This document shows positions 8,580 to 16,107 of a stretch of DNA of 36,018 nt, piece after piece. The notes below the pieces were generated by a model. That model was not told the origin of the DNA and ran no database searches. It saw only the letters and a program-made list of their open reading frames with translations. Numbering within the stretch: the stretch's first letter is position 1; each line of letters opens with the position of its first letter. The stretch is from an uncultured Clostridia bacterium (GTDB lineage Bacteria > Bacillota > Clostridia > TANB77 > CAG-508), in contig CAKPJC010000018.1 in the NCBI GenBank assembly GCA_934162535.1, positions 1 through 36,018 on the forward strand, in the 5' to 3' direction. A program made the translations under genes and the position numbers.

Positions 8580-10037
8580 ATGAGTATGGAACAAATGAAA
8601 ATATCAGAGCAAGAAGAACAAAGACTTTCGAATTTATTGCAAAGTCAGGGGCTCTCAGAAAATGAAATAAAAGAAATATTAAATGGTGATTATTCCACAT
8701 TTCAGCATGATACTGATTTGGCAGATGTATTTGGTTCAACTGGAAACCATCAAAAAGTATTGCAAGGTTTAGCTGATGGATATACTATGGAAGAATTACC
8801 ACAAATAGGAGTTAGCCAATCAGAAATACAAGGCTTTATGGATACTATAAATGCATATAATATATCAGTAGAAAATGCAAAAGCTATTAATCAATATAGT
8901 AACGTAAGTAATATGATTTTATCAGTAAAAAGAGGGACAACAAATAAAACAGAATTACAAAGTGGAATTATGAGAGATTTATCAACAAAACTTCAAGAAA
9001 GGGGAATAAGTCAAAGTCAAATATCAGAAATTAGTGACTTTATACAACATTTAGACTATTATCAGCCTGTTCACAATAATTATGATATGATAAATTCACA
9101 AATGCAAAAAATGAATTTATCAAAAGTTTGTTTCCCTTCAGTATGTGAAGCTGTAAAAGATATGAATTCATTCGAACATATAGATGAAACTATTGCAAGT
9201 TTAGATGAAGGATTATCAAAAGCTAGACTACCACAATCAATGAAATTGTATAGAGCAATAAAAACGAATGGTCAAATGGATGCACAAAGTTATATTGGAA
9301 AAAGTATGAATAATAAAGGCTATACAAGTACATCTCCGTTATATGATTCTTCCTTTGCCAAATATGATGAATATGATACTGTTATGGAAATCTACGCCCC
9401 AAAAGGAACTCAAGGAGCATATATAACGCAGTTATCAGATTATGATAGTGTAGAGCAAGAAGTTTTATTAAATCCAAATGATATATATGTAGTTGGAGCT
9501 CAAAGTGGTGTTATTGATAAAAATGGAAAAAGTAAGACTGTATTGCAAGGTTTGTTATTAAGTAAAGAACGAGAATGCTACAAAGGAATAGATCAACAAA
9601 AAAGTCAAACACAAACTCATGAACAAACCATAAGTCAAGAACAACCACAAACTTCAATTTCTCCTAATTTACCTACTAGACAAAACAGATTTTTAAAAAT
9701 TTTTAGCCAAGTAAGATCGAGGCTTGCGAAACAGAAAGGACAAAGTCCAAAATTAGACAGTTCATATCAAAAGCAACAAACTAAAACAAATGATTTTCAG
9801 GTTAAAGAAAAGAAATCATGGGAATTAACACCAGCAGAAAAAGCAAGAATTCAAAGAGAAACTGCCGAAATTGCTAAAAGGCACAGAGAGCAACAAGAAC
9901 AAACTCATCAACAGCATGTGCAACAACAAAACCAAGATCAATTACAACCAAACATGCAAGCTCAAACTGATGCACAAATGATGCAAGGACAAGTTCCACA
10001 ACAGCCAGTAATGGATATGGATGGAATGGAATTGTAA
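8580..10037 (+). CDS. ADP-ribosyltransferase, R-S-ExE class
   Basis: 485 aa; ATG preceded by AGGAGA. The central domain (about residues 215-330) has the hallmarks of Arg-specific mono-ADP-ribosyltransferases of the iota/C3/VIP2 type: Arg225 in LYRAI, the STS motif at 250-252 (GYTSTSP), and Glu292-Gln293-Glu294 in VEQEVLL (the ExE turn). All key residues are present, so it should be active in moving ADP-ribose from NAD+ to a protein. The N-terminal 200 residues are helical and unrecognised. The C-terminal 150 are Gln-rich and low in complexity. It has no signal peptide, so it acts inside the producing cell or is exported by an unusual route. Its place between a TPR protein and an AAA protease suggests that its activity or stability is controlled by them. 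Target unknown. Confidence 0.8.
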   Translation: MSMEQMKISEQEEQRLSNLLQSQGLSENEIKEILNGDYSTFQHDTDLADVFGSTGNHQKVLQGLADGYTMEELPQIGVSQSEIQGFMDTINAYNISVENAKAINQYSNVSNMILSVKRGTTNKTELQSGIMRDLSTKLQERGISQSQISEISDFIQHLDYYQPVHNNYDMINSQMQKMNLSKVCFPSVCEAVKDMNSFEHIDETIASLDEGLSKARLPQSMKLYRAIKTNGQMDAQSYIGKSMNNKGYTSTSPLYDSSFAKYDEYDTVMEIYAPKGTQGAYITQLSDYDSVEQEVLLNPNDIYVVGAQSGVIDKNGKSKTVLQGLLLSKERECYKGIDQQKSQTQTHEQTISQEQPQTSISPNLPTRQNRFLKIFSQVRSRLAKQKGQSPKLDSSYQKQQTKTNDFQVKEKKSWELTPAEKARIQRETAEIAKRHREQQEQTHQQHVQQQNQDQLQPNMQAQTDAQMMQGQVPQQPVMDMDGMEL

Positions 10038-10047
10038 AGGAGGAATT

Positions 10048-13000
10048 ATGGAAGAAAAAGAATTAATAGATTTTAAATTCGAATGGGCTGGCAAAGATTA
10101 CGAAAAAGTTGCCCCAAATGTTATCGAAATGGCAAAAAAATTATTAGAACTTAATTTAATAAAAGTTAAAACAGAGTTAAATGAAAATGGAAATATTGTC
10201 ATATTACATACAGGTGTATGTAAAAAACAAGGATTGGTAGAAAGTTTAGCCTCTGGAATAGTAAATGAAGATATTTATTCATATACATTTTCTACTAATC
10301 CCAAAAGTTCATTGAATTGTATTTGTAAAGGAAGAGATGATTCAAAAGTAAATTTTTGTAAGATGTCTGCTTGCCCTATAATGGTAGCTGGATATTTATA
10401 CTATATTAAAAATAGAAACGATTCTACTGAACAAATTGCTCAAGAGTTTTCTAATGATGCTACTGAAAATGATGTTTATGCTAGAAATTATAATGAGTTA
10501 AAGAAGATGGAATTAGATAAGGATATAGAAGAATTTTTAAGTCCATTAGCTTTACCAAGTATAAAAGGACTAAGATGTGCTTTTATTGGTGAAGAAGGTA
10601 CTGATAAAGAAGGTGCAATTAGTAAAGTTGCAAGTTATTTATATAGAATTGGAAAAATAAGTAATAAATCTGTAATAAATATTAGTTTAAACCAAATTGG
10701 AGATCCAAAAACTAATTTTTCCTTTCAAAATGATAGGCTATATTCAATAATAGAAATACAAGATTATTTAGACGCAATAGCTAATAATGATGATTTTTCA
10801 GGAAGTGCTGAAGCAGGAAGAAAAATCAATAAAAATAGTATTAAGAAAATCGTTAATCAAGCTAAAGGAAAATATATTATAATAAATACATCACCTCTTG
10901 AATTAAGAAAATTTTTAGCAACAAATGCAAAGTTACCATACATTTTTGATAATACAATATATTTTAAAGATTATGAAGATGAAAGAATTTTGAAAATGTT
11001 TGAAGAAAATCTACCTGAATATCATAAAAAATTAATTCAGACTGAAACTAGAAAGTCTTTTTTATCTTATTTAGAAAGAAATAGAAAGTATTTTCCTTTT
11101 AAAAATGAGGATTTAAGTTTATTCTTGGCTGGATATGTTTCAAGAAAAAACGAAATTGCTTTACCTAAAGAGAGATATGATAAATCTACATTGGATGATA
11201 TGTTTAAAAACTTAATAGGTATGAATAATGTAAAAGATCAGATAAGAGAATTGAATAATTTTCTATTGTTAAAGAATAAATTAGAAAAGCAAAATGTAAA
11301 ATTCCCTGATTTTAATTTACATATGATGTTTTTAGGAAATCCTGGAACAGGAAAAACAACTGTTGCAAGAATGATAGCAAAAACATTATTTGATTTGGGT
11401 TATATTAAGGAAAATAAATGTGTTGAAGTAGAAGCAAAAGATTTGATTGCAGCATTTTCAGGACAAACACCTATAAAAACAGGTAGAGTTGTAAACTCTG
11501 CAATAGGTGGTGTTTTATTTATAGATGAAGCCTATTCTTTAGCTCAAGCTAGTGGAAGTACAGGTGCAGAAGCGATAGCAACTTTAATAAAAGCAATGGA
11601 GGATAACAAAGGTGAACTTGTAGTAATATTTGCAGGTTATTCTAAAGAAATGCAAGAATTTATACAAGCCAATTCTGGTATACAATCAAGGATAGGATAT
11701 ACATTTGAATTTGCAGATTATACTGAAGATGAACTTTTTGAGATTTTTAAATTAAAAGCAGAAAAAATCAATTTATCAATAACAGATGATGTAGCAAGTA
11801 GAATAAGAGAATTAATTAATTTTGGAAGGAATAGAAAAAATTTTGGAAATGGTAGATATATAGATAATATATTACAAAAAACGCTAACTAAACATTCTGG
11901 ATTAGAATTGAAAGACAAAGAATTATTGAAATTAACTAAAGATAGTATTCCTACAATAGAAGAAATATTAACGCAAGCATCTGGAGAAAGACACCCTGAA
12001 AAAATAGAAGAATTGTTTAAAGATATTGTCGGTATGGATGATGTAAAAAAACAAATTATAGAGCTTGGAAAATATGTTAAATTTAGAGAATCATTATCAA
12101 AAATATCAGAAACAACATTACCTGATATGAGATTACATATGTTATTTACTGGTGATGCTGGAACTGGAAAAACAACAATGGCTAGAAAAGTAACAGAAAT
12201 GTTATATAATATTGGTTGCATAAGAATAAATAAGTTAGTTGAAGTTGAAAGAAAAGATTTAGTTGGACAATATATTGGAGAAACAGCACCAAAAACAGAA
12301 AAGGTAATTGAAGGTGCTTTAGGTGGTGTTTTATTTATAGATGAAGCATATAGTTTAACTCCAAAAGATAGTACAAAAGATTTTGGGCAAGAGGCAATTA
12401 GTACACTTATAAAAGCTATGGAAGATCATAGAGACGAACTTGTTGTAATTTTTGCAGGGTATACACAAGAAATGAAAGATTTTGTTAATTCAAATTCAGG
12501 TATAGCATCAAGAATTGGATATACATTTGAATTTAAAAACTATAAAGATGAAGAATTATATAAAATTTTAGAAATAAAATGCAAAAAATACAATTTGATA
12601 ATCAATAAAGATGTTAAAGATAAAGTAATGGAAGTATTTAAGTATTTTAGCTCTGTTGAAAATTTTGGAAATGGAAGATTTGTAGATAAATTCTTACAAG
12701 AAATATTAGTAAAACATTCTCAAAACGAAAAATTGGAGCAAAACTTAAATATACTAATGGTGGAAGATATACCATCAATAAAAGATATGATAGAAAAAAC
12801 ATTTAATAATAGAGAAAATTTAGTAATACCAGCTGATGTAGATAAAGAAACTAGAAGAAAAATAGCAATACATGAACTTGGTCATGCTATAATCTATTAC
12901 ATATACAACGGAGAAACTGATTTAAAAGTAATAACAGTTATACCGGAAGGAAATGGTGCATTGGGATATGTTTTACATACTAATACAAAAAGTAAAGTTA

Positions 13001-13377
13001 TATGGACCAAAAGAGATTATTTAGACAAAATCGAAGTTTCTCTTGCAGGGAGAGCAGCTGAAGAAGTTTTACTTGGTAAAGACAAAGTTTCTTCAGGATG
13101 TTGGGAAGATTTAGACAAAGCTACTAAAGTATTAACGAATATGTTAAGGGATTGTGGAATGTCAGAAACTCTAGGTCTAATGAGTGCATTAAGTGTAAAA
13201 CCAGGTCTTGAAATGACCCAAAAGTTAGATGAAGAAAAGAAAAAAATATTAGATAGTTGCTATGAAAATGTAAAAAAAGTATTACAAGATAATAGGAAAA
13301 TGTTTGACAAAGTTTTAAAGGAATTAATGGATAAAGGCACTATAACAGGTGATGAATTTGTAGAACTATTGAAATGA
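10048..13377 (+). CDS. Tandem CbxX-type AAA+ ATPase fused to an M41 (FtsH-like) metalloprotease
   Basis: 1109 aa from the ATG at 10048, chosen for its AAGGAGG site (10037-10043). The first AAA module of the CbxX/CfqX (SpoVK) type has Walker A GNPGTGKTT at about residue 430 and Walker B GGVLFIDEAY at about 488. The second has GDAGTGKTT at about 702 and GGVLFIDEAY at about 759. The C-terminal 190 residues are an M41 peptidase: HELGH at 942-946, the third zinc ligand Asp1021 (WEDLDKAT), and LAGRAAEEVLLG and GMSETLG as in FtsH. Upstream, a stretch near residue 175 (GLRCAFIGEEGTDKEG) looks like a decayed third P-loop, and CIC...C near residues 90-110 resembles a degenerate zinc knuckle. Unlike FtsH it has no membrane segment. 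Likely an ATP-driven unfoldase-protease serving the operon. Confidence 0.85.
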   Translation: MEEKELIDFKFEWAGKDYEKVAPNVIEMAKKLLELNLIKVKTELNENGNIVILHTGVCKKQGLVESLASGIVNEDIYSYTFSTNPKSSLNCICKGRDDSKVNFCKMSACPIMVAGYLYYIKNRNDSTEQIAQEFSNDATENDVYARNYNELKKMELDKDIEEFLSPLALPSIKGLRCAFIGEEGTDKEGAISKVASYLYRIGKISNKSVINISLNQIGDPKTNFSFQNDRLYSIIEIQDYLDAIANNDDFSGSAEAGRKINKNSIKKIVNQAKGKYIIINTSPLELRKFLATNAKLPYIFDNTIYFKDYEDERILKMFEENLPEYHKKLIQTETRKSFLSYLERNRKYFPFKNEDLSLFLAGYVSRKNEIALPKERYDKSTLDDMFKNLIGMNNVKDQIRELNNFLLLKNKLEKQNVKFPDFNLHMMFLGNPGTGKTTVARMIAKTLFDLGYIKENKCVEVEAKDLIAAFSGQTPIKTGRVVNSAIGGVLFIDEAYSLAQASGSTGAEAIATLIKAMEDNKGELVVIFAGYSKEMQEFIQANSGIQSRIGYTFEFADYTEDELFEIFKLKAEKINLSITDDVASRIRELINFGRNRKNFGNGRYIDNILQKTLTKHSGLELKDKELLKLTKDSIPTIEEILTQASGERHPEKIEELFKDIVGMDDVKKQIIELGKYVKFRESLSKISETTLPDMRLHMLFTGDAGTGKTTMARKVTEMLYNIGCIRINKLVEVERKDLVGQYIGETAPKTEKVIEGALGGVLFIDEAYSLTPKDSTKDFGQEAISTLIKAMEDHRDELVVIFAGYTQEMKDFVNSNSGIASRIGYTFEFKNYKDEELYKILEIKCKKYNLIINKDVKDKVMEVFKYFSSVENFGNGRFVDKFLQEILVKHSQNEKLEQNLNILMVEDIPSIKDMIEKTFNNRENLVIPADVDKETRRKIAIHELGHAIIYYIYNGETDLKVITVIPEGNGALGYVLHTNTKSKVIWTKRDYLDKIEVSLAGRAAEEVLLGKDKVSSGCWEDLDKATKVLTNMLRDCGMSETLGLMSALSVKPGLEMTQKLDEEKKKILDSCYENVKKVLQDNRKMFDKVLKELMDKGTITGDEFVELLK

Positions 13378-13400
13378 TAAATTAGATAAATAGCTAATTA

Positions 13401-13436
13401 TAGAGTAGAAAAATAAAAATTTCTGCTCTATTTTTT
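13401..13436 (+). terminator. Terminator of the TPR-ART-protease operon
   Basis: Stem TAGAGTAGAA (13401-13410) with TTCTGCTCTA (13421-13430), one G-T wobble, then TTTTTT. It begins 24 nt after the protease stop codon. Confidence 0.8.
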
Positions 13437-13468
13437 ATATAAAAATAAATTTGAAGGAGATTTTCGTT

Positions 13469-13576
13469 ATGGAAAATGAAAGAAAAAACAAAATTGAATA
13501 TCATAGTGAAGAAGATTAATAGTGCATGCGAGTATCACAAGAAGTTCAAGCGTATTTGTATAAAAAATTTAATTAA
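13469..13576 (+). pseudogene. Tiny ORF broken by two adjacent stop codons
   Basis: An ATG with a good GAAGGAGA site starts a 16-codon frame (MENERKNKIEYHSEED) that ends in TAA TAG. The same frame resumes at ATG 13526 as MRVSQEVQAYLYKKFN and stops at 13574-13576. Either this is a short protein of about 34 residues inactivated by tandem stops, or two separate micro-ORFs. The overlapping 62-codon frame at 13476-13664 lacks a ribosome site. No function can be assigned. Confidence 0.35.
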
Positions 13577-13639
13577 ATTAAGGTGTTTTTTGCATATAAA
13601 TCAAAAAAATGGAAAAAATAATAGAGGAGGAACGAGTGT

Positions 13640-13786
13640 ATGGAAGATAAAAAAGAGATTTTAGAGAAACGAAAATATAAAAAGAAAAACGAATTTAAAT
13701 TTAATATAATATTTAATAATAATGGAGAAACGTTAGAAAAAATAGTAGAGAGAGCCTTCGAAAATTATTGCTTAAAAAGAAGCTAA
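13640..13786 (+). CDS. Small basic protein upstream of the recombinase
   Basis: 48 aa, start ATG with an AGAGGAGG site 9 nt upstream. It is rich in Lys, Glu and Asn (MEDKKEILEKRKYKKKNEF at the start), with an amphipathic C-terminal half (ETLEKIVERAFENYCLKR). It sits 116 nt before the serine recombinase. Small charged proteins next to a recombinase often help with excision or regulation, but that is only a positional inference. Confidence 0.55.
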   Translation: MEDKKEILEKRKYKKKNEFKFNIIFNNNGETLEKIVERAFENYCLKRS

Positions 13787-13827
13787 AAATAATTTTCTAA
13801 AAAGGCATAACTAACAATAGCAATATA

Positions 13828-13873
13828 CGAGATAATATGATATAATCCTAATTAGAGGGTATCAATATTATCT
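13828..13873 (+). promoter_or_regulatory. Recombinase promoter inside a perfect 10-bp inverted repeat
   Basis: GAGATAATAT (13828-13837) and ATATTATCTC (13864-13873) are perfect inverses. TATAAT (13840-13845) lies in the loop and a T-rich stretch follows the second arm. It could be an operator around the -10 box or an attenuator limiting recombinase expression. No clear -35 box was seen. Confidence 0.5.
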
Positions 13874-13902
13874 CATTTTTATTTTAGCAGGAAGGAGGAA
13901 AA

Positions 13903-15540
13903 ATGAGCTTTAATATAATGAATAATATTGAATATAAAGTGGGCATATATATAAGACTTTCAAAAGAAGATGAAGAAAAGGAAAAATATTCAGAGAGCGA
14001 GAGTGTACAAAATCAAAGAACATTACTTATGCAATATATTAAGGAAAACAAGTTTAATTTTGTTGCAGAGTATGTAGATGACGGAGTAAGTGGTACAAGT
14101 TTTGATAGACCAGCATTTAATAAAATGATAGACGATGTTGAGCAAGGCAAAATAAATATGGTTATAACTAAAGACTTATCAAGACTTGGAAGAAACTATG
14201 TACAATCTGGATATTATACAGAAACTTATTTTCCAGAGCATAATGTAAGATATATTGCTATTTTAGACAATATAGATACAGCATTAGATTCTGCCAATAA
14301 TGATATAGCACCTTTTAAATCTATATTAAATGAAATGTATGCAAAAGACACATCCAAAAAGATAAATAGTGTTTTACAATCAAAAAGAAATAATGGAGAA
14401 TATCTAGGAACAGCACCTTATGGCTACAAGAAAGATCCTGAAAATAAATATCATCTAGTAATAGATGAAGAAGCAGCAGAAGTTGTTAGAACCGTTTTTA
14501 GAATGTTTCTTGAAGGTTATGGGACAATGCAAATAGCAGATTATTTATCAGAGCAAAAAATACCAATTCCATCAGATTACAATAAAAGAAATAGAGGAGT
14601 AAAATCAATTTCTTATGGCTTATGGCCACAATCTACGGTAAGGTTTATTCTTTCAAATGAGGTTTACACAGGAACGGTAGTACAAGGCAAGCGAAAAAAG
14701 ATTAGCTTTAAATCTAAAAAATTCGTAGATGTTCCAGAAGAAGATTGGATAAGAGTTCCTAATATGCATGAAGTGATAGTAAGTAAAGAAGATTTTGAAC
14801 GATCCAAAAAGATACTTGAAGCCACAAAAGGTTCAAGAATTGTGGAAAACGACTATCTATTTAAAGGAATACTTCAATGTTTTGATTGTAAAGGATATAT
14901 TGGAATAAGAAGTCCAGATAAGAATGGAAATATTTATGGTAGATGCCAACGTTATGCTAGATATTCAAAATTTGATGTGTGTTCTCCACATAATTTTAAT
15001 TATCAAGTTTTTGAAGAGAATATGATTGTAGTTTTAAGAGAAATATGCAAAGAATATTCAGATAAAAAGAAACTTGAAGAGATTGCAAAAAAATCTAAAT
15101 CAAAAGAGGATAAAGAATCAGATTTAAGAAATAAACTTAAAACTTATAAAACTCAAATTGAAAAAGAAACAAGAAAACTTGATTTATTATATGAAGACAG
15201 ACTAGAAGGGATTATTACAGTGGATAGCTATATTGAAAAAGCTAATAAAATTAAAAAAGAAGTAGAGGATTATACTAAGAGAATAAAAGAAACAGAGCAG
15301 GAGTTAAATGGAGAAAATGTGCAGGAAGATAAGGAGAAAAAATTAGATAATTTGGTAGATGAATTTTTGAATATGGAAAAACCCAATAAAGAAATAATAA
15401 GAGAATTTATAGAAAGAATTGAAATTCATAGTGACAAACAAGTGGATATATATTTTAACTTTAAGCCACTACAAGAATTAAATGATAATTTAGAAAAATT
15501 TATATGTGCTAAAAAAGAATATGAGAGAAAAGCTGTATAA
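13903..15540 (+). CDS. Large serine recombinase (integrase/excisionase of the element)
   Basis: 545 aa, ATG behind GGAAGGAGG. The N-terminal resolvase-type catalytic domain has YIRLS with nucleophile Ser20 and DLSRLGRN at about residue 88. A recombinase DNA-binding domain follows (about 160-300), including GTAPYGYKKD. A zinc ribbon has Cys326, Cys329, Cys348 and Cys360. A long coiled coil (about 385-480) precedes a C-terminal segment (IREFIERIEIHSDKQVDIYF) typical of Tn4451/TndX-like recombinases. The length is usual for that group. It would cut and join the 14-bp att sites at the element ends, through a Ser-DNA link. The gene ends 45 nt from the right boundary. All expected motifs are intact, so it should be active. 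Confidence 0.95.
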   Translation: MSFNIMNNIEYKVGIYIRLSKEDEEKEKYSESESVQNQRTLLMQYIKENKFNFVAEYVDDGVSGTSFDRPAFNKMIDDVEQGKINMVITKDLSRLGRNYVQSGYYTETYFPEHNVRYIAILDNIDTALDSANNDIAPFKSILNEMYAKDTSKKINSVLQSKRNNGEYLGTAPYGYKKDPENKYHLVIDEEAAEVVRTVFRMFLEGYGTMQIADYLSEQKIPIPSDYNKRNRGVKSISYGLWPQSTVRFILSNEVYTGTVVQGKRKKISFKSKKFVDVPEEDWIRVPNMHEVIVSKEDFERSKKILEATKGSRIVENDYLFKGILQCFDCKGYIGIRSPDKNGNIYGRCQRYARYSKFDVCSPHNFNYQVFEENMIVVLREICKEYSDKKKLEEIAKKSKSKEDKESDLRNKLKTYKTQIEKETRKLDLLYEDRLEGIITVDSYIEKANKIKKEVEDYTKRIKETEQELNGENVQEDKEKKLDNLVDEFLNMEKPNKEIIREFIERIEIHSDKQVDIYFNFKPLQELNDNLEKFICAKKEYERKAV

Positions 15541-15576
15541 CAGAAGTTGTGACATAAAAGAGAGAATAAAAAATAG

Positions 15577-15598
15577 TCACAACAACAATACACACATG
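15577..15598 (+). repeat. Right attachment site (attR) with element arm
   Basis: The element arm TCACAACAACA (15577-15587) overlaps the second copy of the 14-bp repeat ACAATACACACATG (15585-15598). The host gene resumes in frame with codons for Q-Y-T-H-A-S-I-W from 15586. The crossover dinucleotide must lie within the shared 14 bp; which bases are used cannot be read from one copy. Confidence 0.8.
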
Positions 15599-16074
15599 CA
15601 AGTATATGGGCAATAATTGCAGAAGCAATATTAGGAAATGGAGACAAGGCAGTAGAATGGTATAGAATGATTACACCTATAGAACATGCAAGAACAAAAG
15701 AAGCAGTAAAAAAATATAGAGTAGAACCATATGTTATATCAGCAGATGTATATGGAGCTCAAAATTTAGCTGGATGTGGAGGCTGGACATGGTATACAGG
15801 TTCAAGTGGTTGGTATTATACAGCAGGAATACAATACATTTTAGGAATAAAAATAGAAAATAATATCCTGACAGTCAAACCATGTATTCCAAAAAATTGG
15901 GAAGAGTATGAAGTAAAGTTCAAGTATAAAGAAAGTATATATAATATAAAAGTCAAAAATAAAAACAGAAAAAATACTGGAGTAGAAAAAGTAATGATAG
16001 ATGGAAAGGAAAGTGAAAATAAAATAATACTAGATGGTTCAGGTAAGATTTTTAACATTGAAATAATAATGTAA
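15586..16074 (+). pseudogene. Cyclic beta-1,2-glucan synthase / GH94 protein, 3' part
   Basis: This is the end of the gene interrupted at 4566. In frame from the right att site it reads QYTHASIWAIIAEAILGNG and continues through EPYVISADVY and GGWTWYTGSSGWYYTAG, the conserved end of the GH94 catalytic domain, then the C-terminal beta-domain (CIPKNWEEY). It has no start codon or ribosome site of its own at the junction; an ATG at 15667 lies within the domain. It should be expressed only if the element excises. No other disruption is seen in this part. Confidence 0.85.
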
Positions 16075-16080
16075 AAATAA

Positions 16081-16103
16081 AGCGACGCATAAAGCGTCGT
16101 TTT
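16081..16103. terminator. Bidirectional terminator between the glucan synthase gene and asnS
   Basis: Stem CGACGC (16083-16088) and GCGTCG (16094-16099), extendable by wobble pairs, with T-rich sequence on the plus side and A-rich sequence before it. It lies between two converging genes and probably serves both. Confidence 0.75.
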
Positions 16104-16107
16104 GTTT

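Larger units (their letters stand above)
4553..15598 (+). mobile_element. Serine-recombinase mobile element (about 11.0 kb) inserted in the glucan synthase gene
   Basis: The element splits the codons for GGQYTH|ASIW of the GH94 domain; joining the flanks restores the family sequence exactly. A 14-bp repeat, ACAATACACACATG, occurs at both junctions (4553-4566 and 15585-15598). A large serine recombinase ends 45 nt inside the right boundary. All cargo genes face right. No relaxase, conjugation or replication gene is visible, so it appears able to integrate and excise but to lack its own transfer machinery. Cargo: Fic/Doc-like protein, structured non-coding region, TPR/zinc-ribbon protein, ADP-ribosyltransferase, AAA-AAA-M41 protease and two tiny ORFs. 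Confidence 0.9.

Noticed and set aside
11718..12221. 167-codon minus-strand ORF
   Set aside because: Antisense shadow of the AAA modules; AT-rich code creates long open antisense frames here.
13476..13664. 62-codon ORF before the recombinase
   Set aside because: Starts 7 nt inside a frame with a much better ribosome site and runs across the next ribosome site; composition is like a chance frame.
4581..15540. Conjugative transfer or phage genes on the element
   Set aside because: I looked for relaxase, VirB4/VirD4-like, replication, capsid or terminase motifs in all cargo genes and found none.
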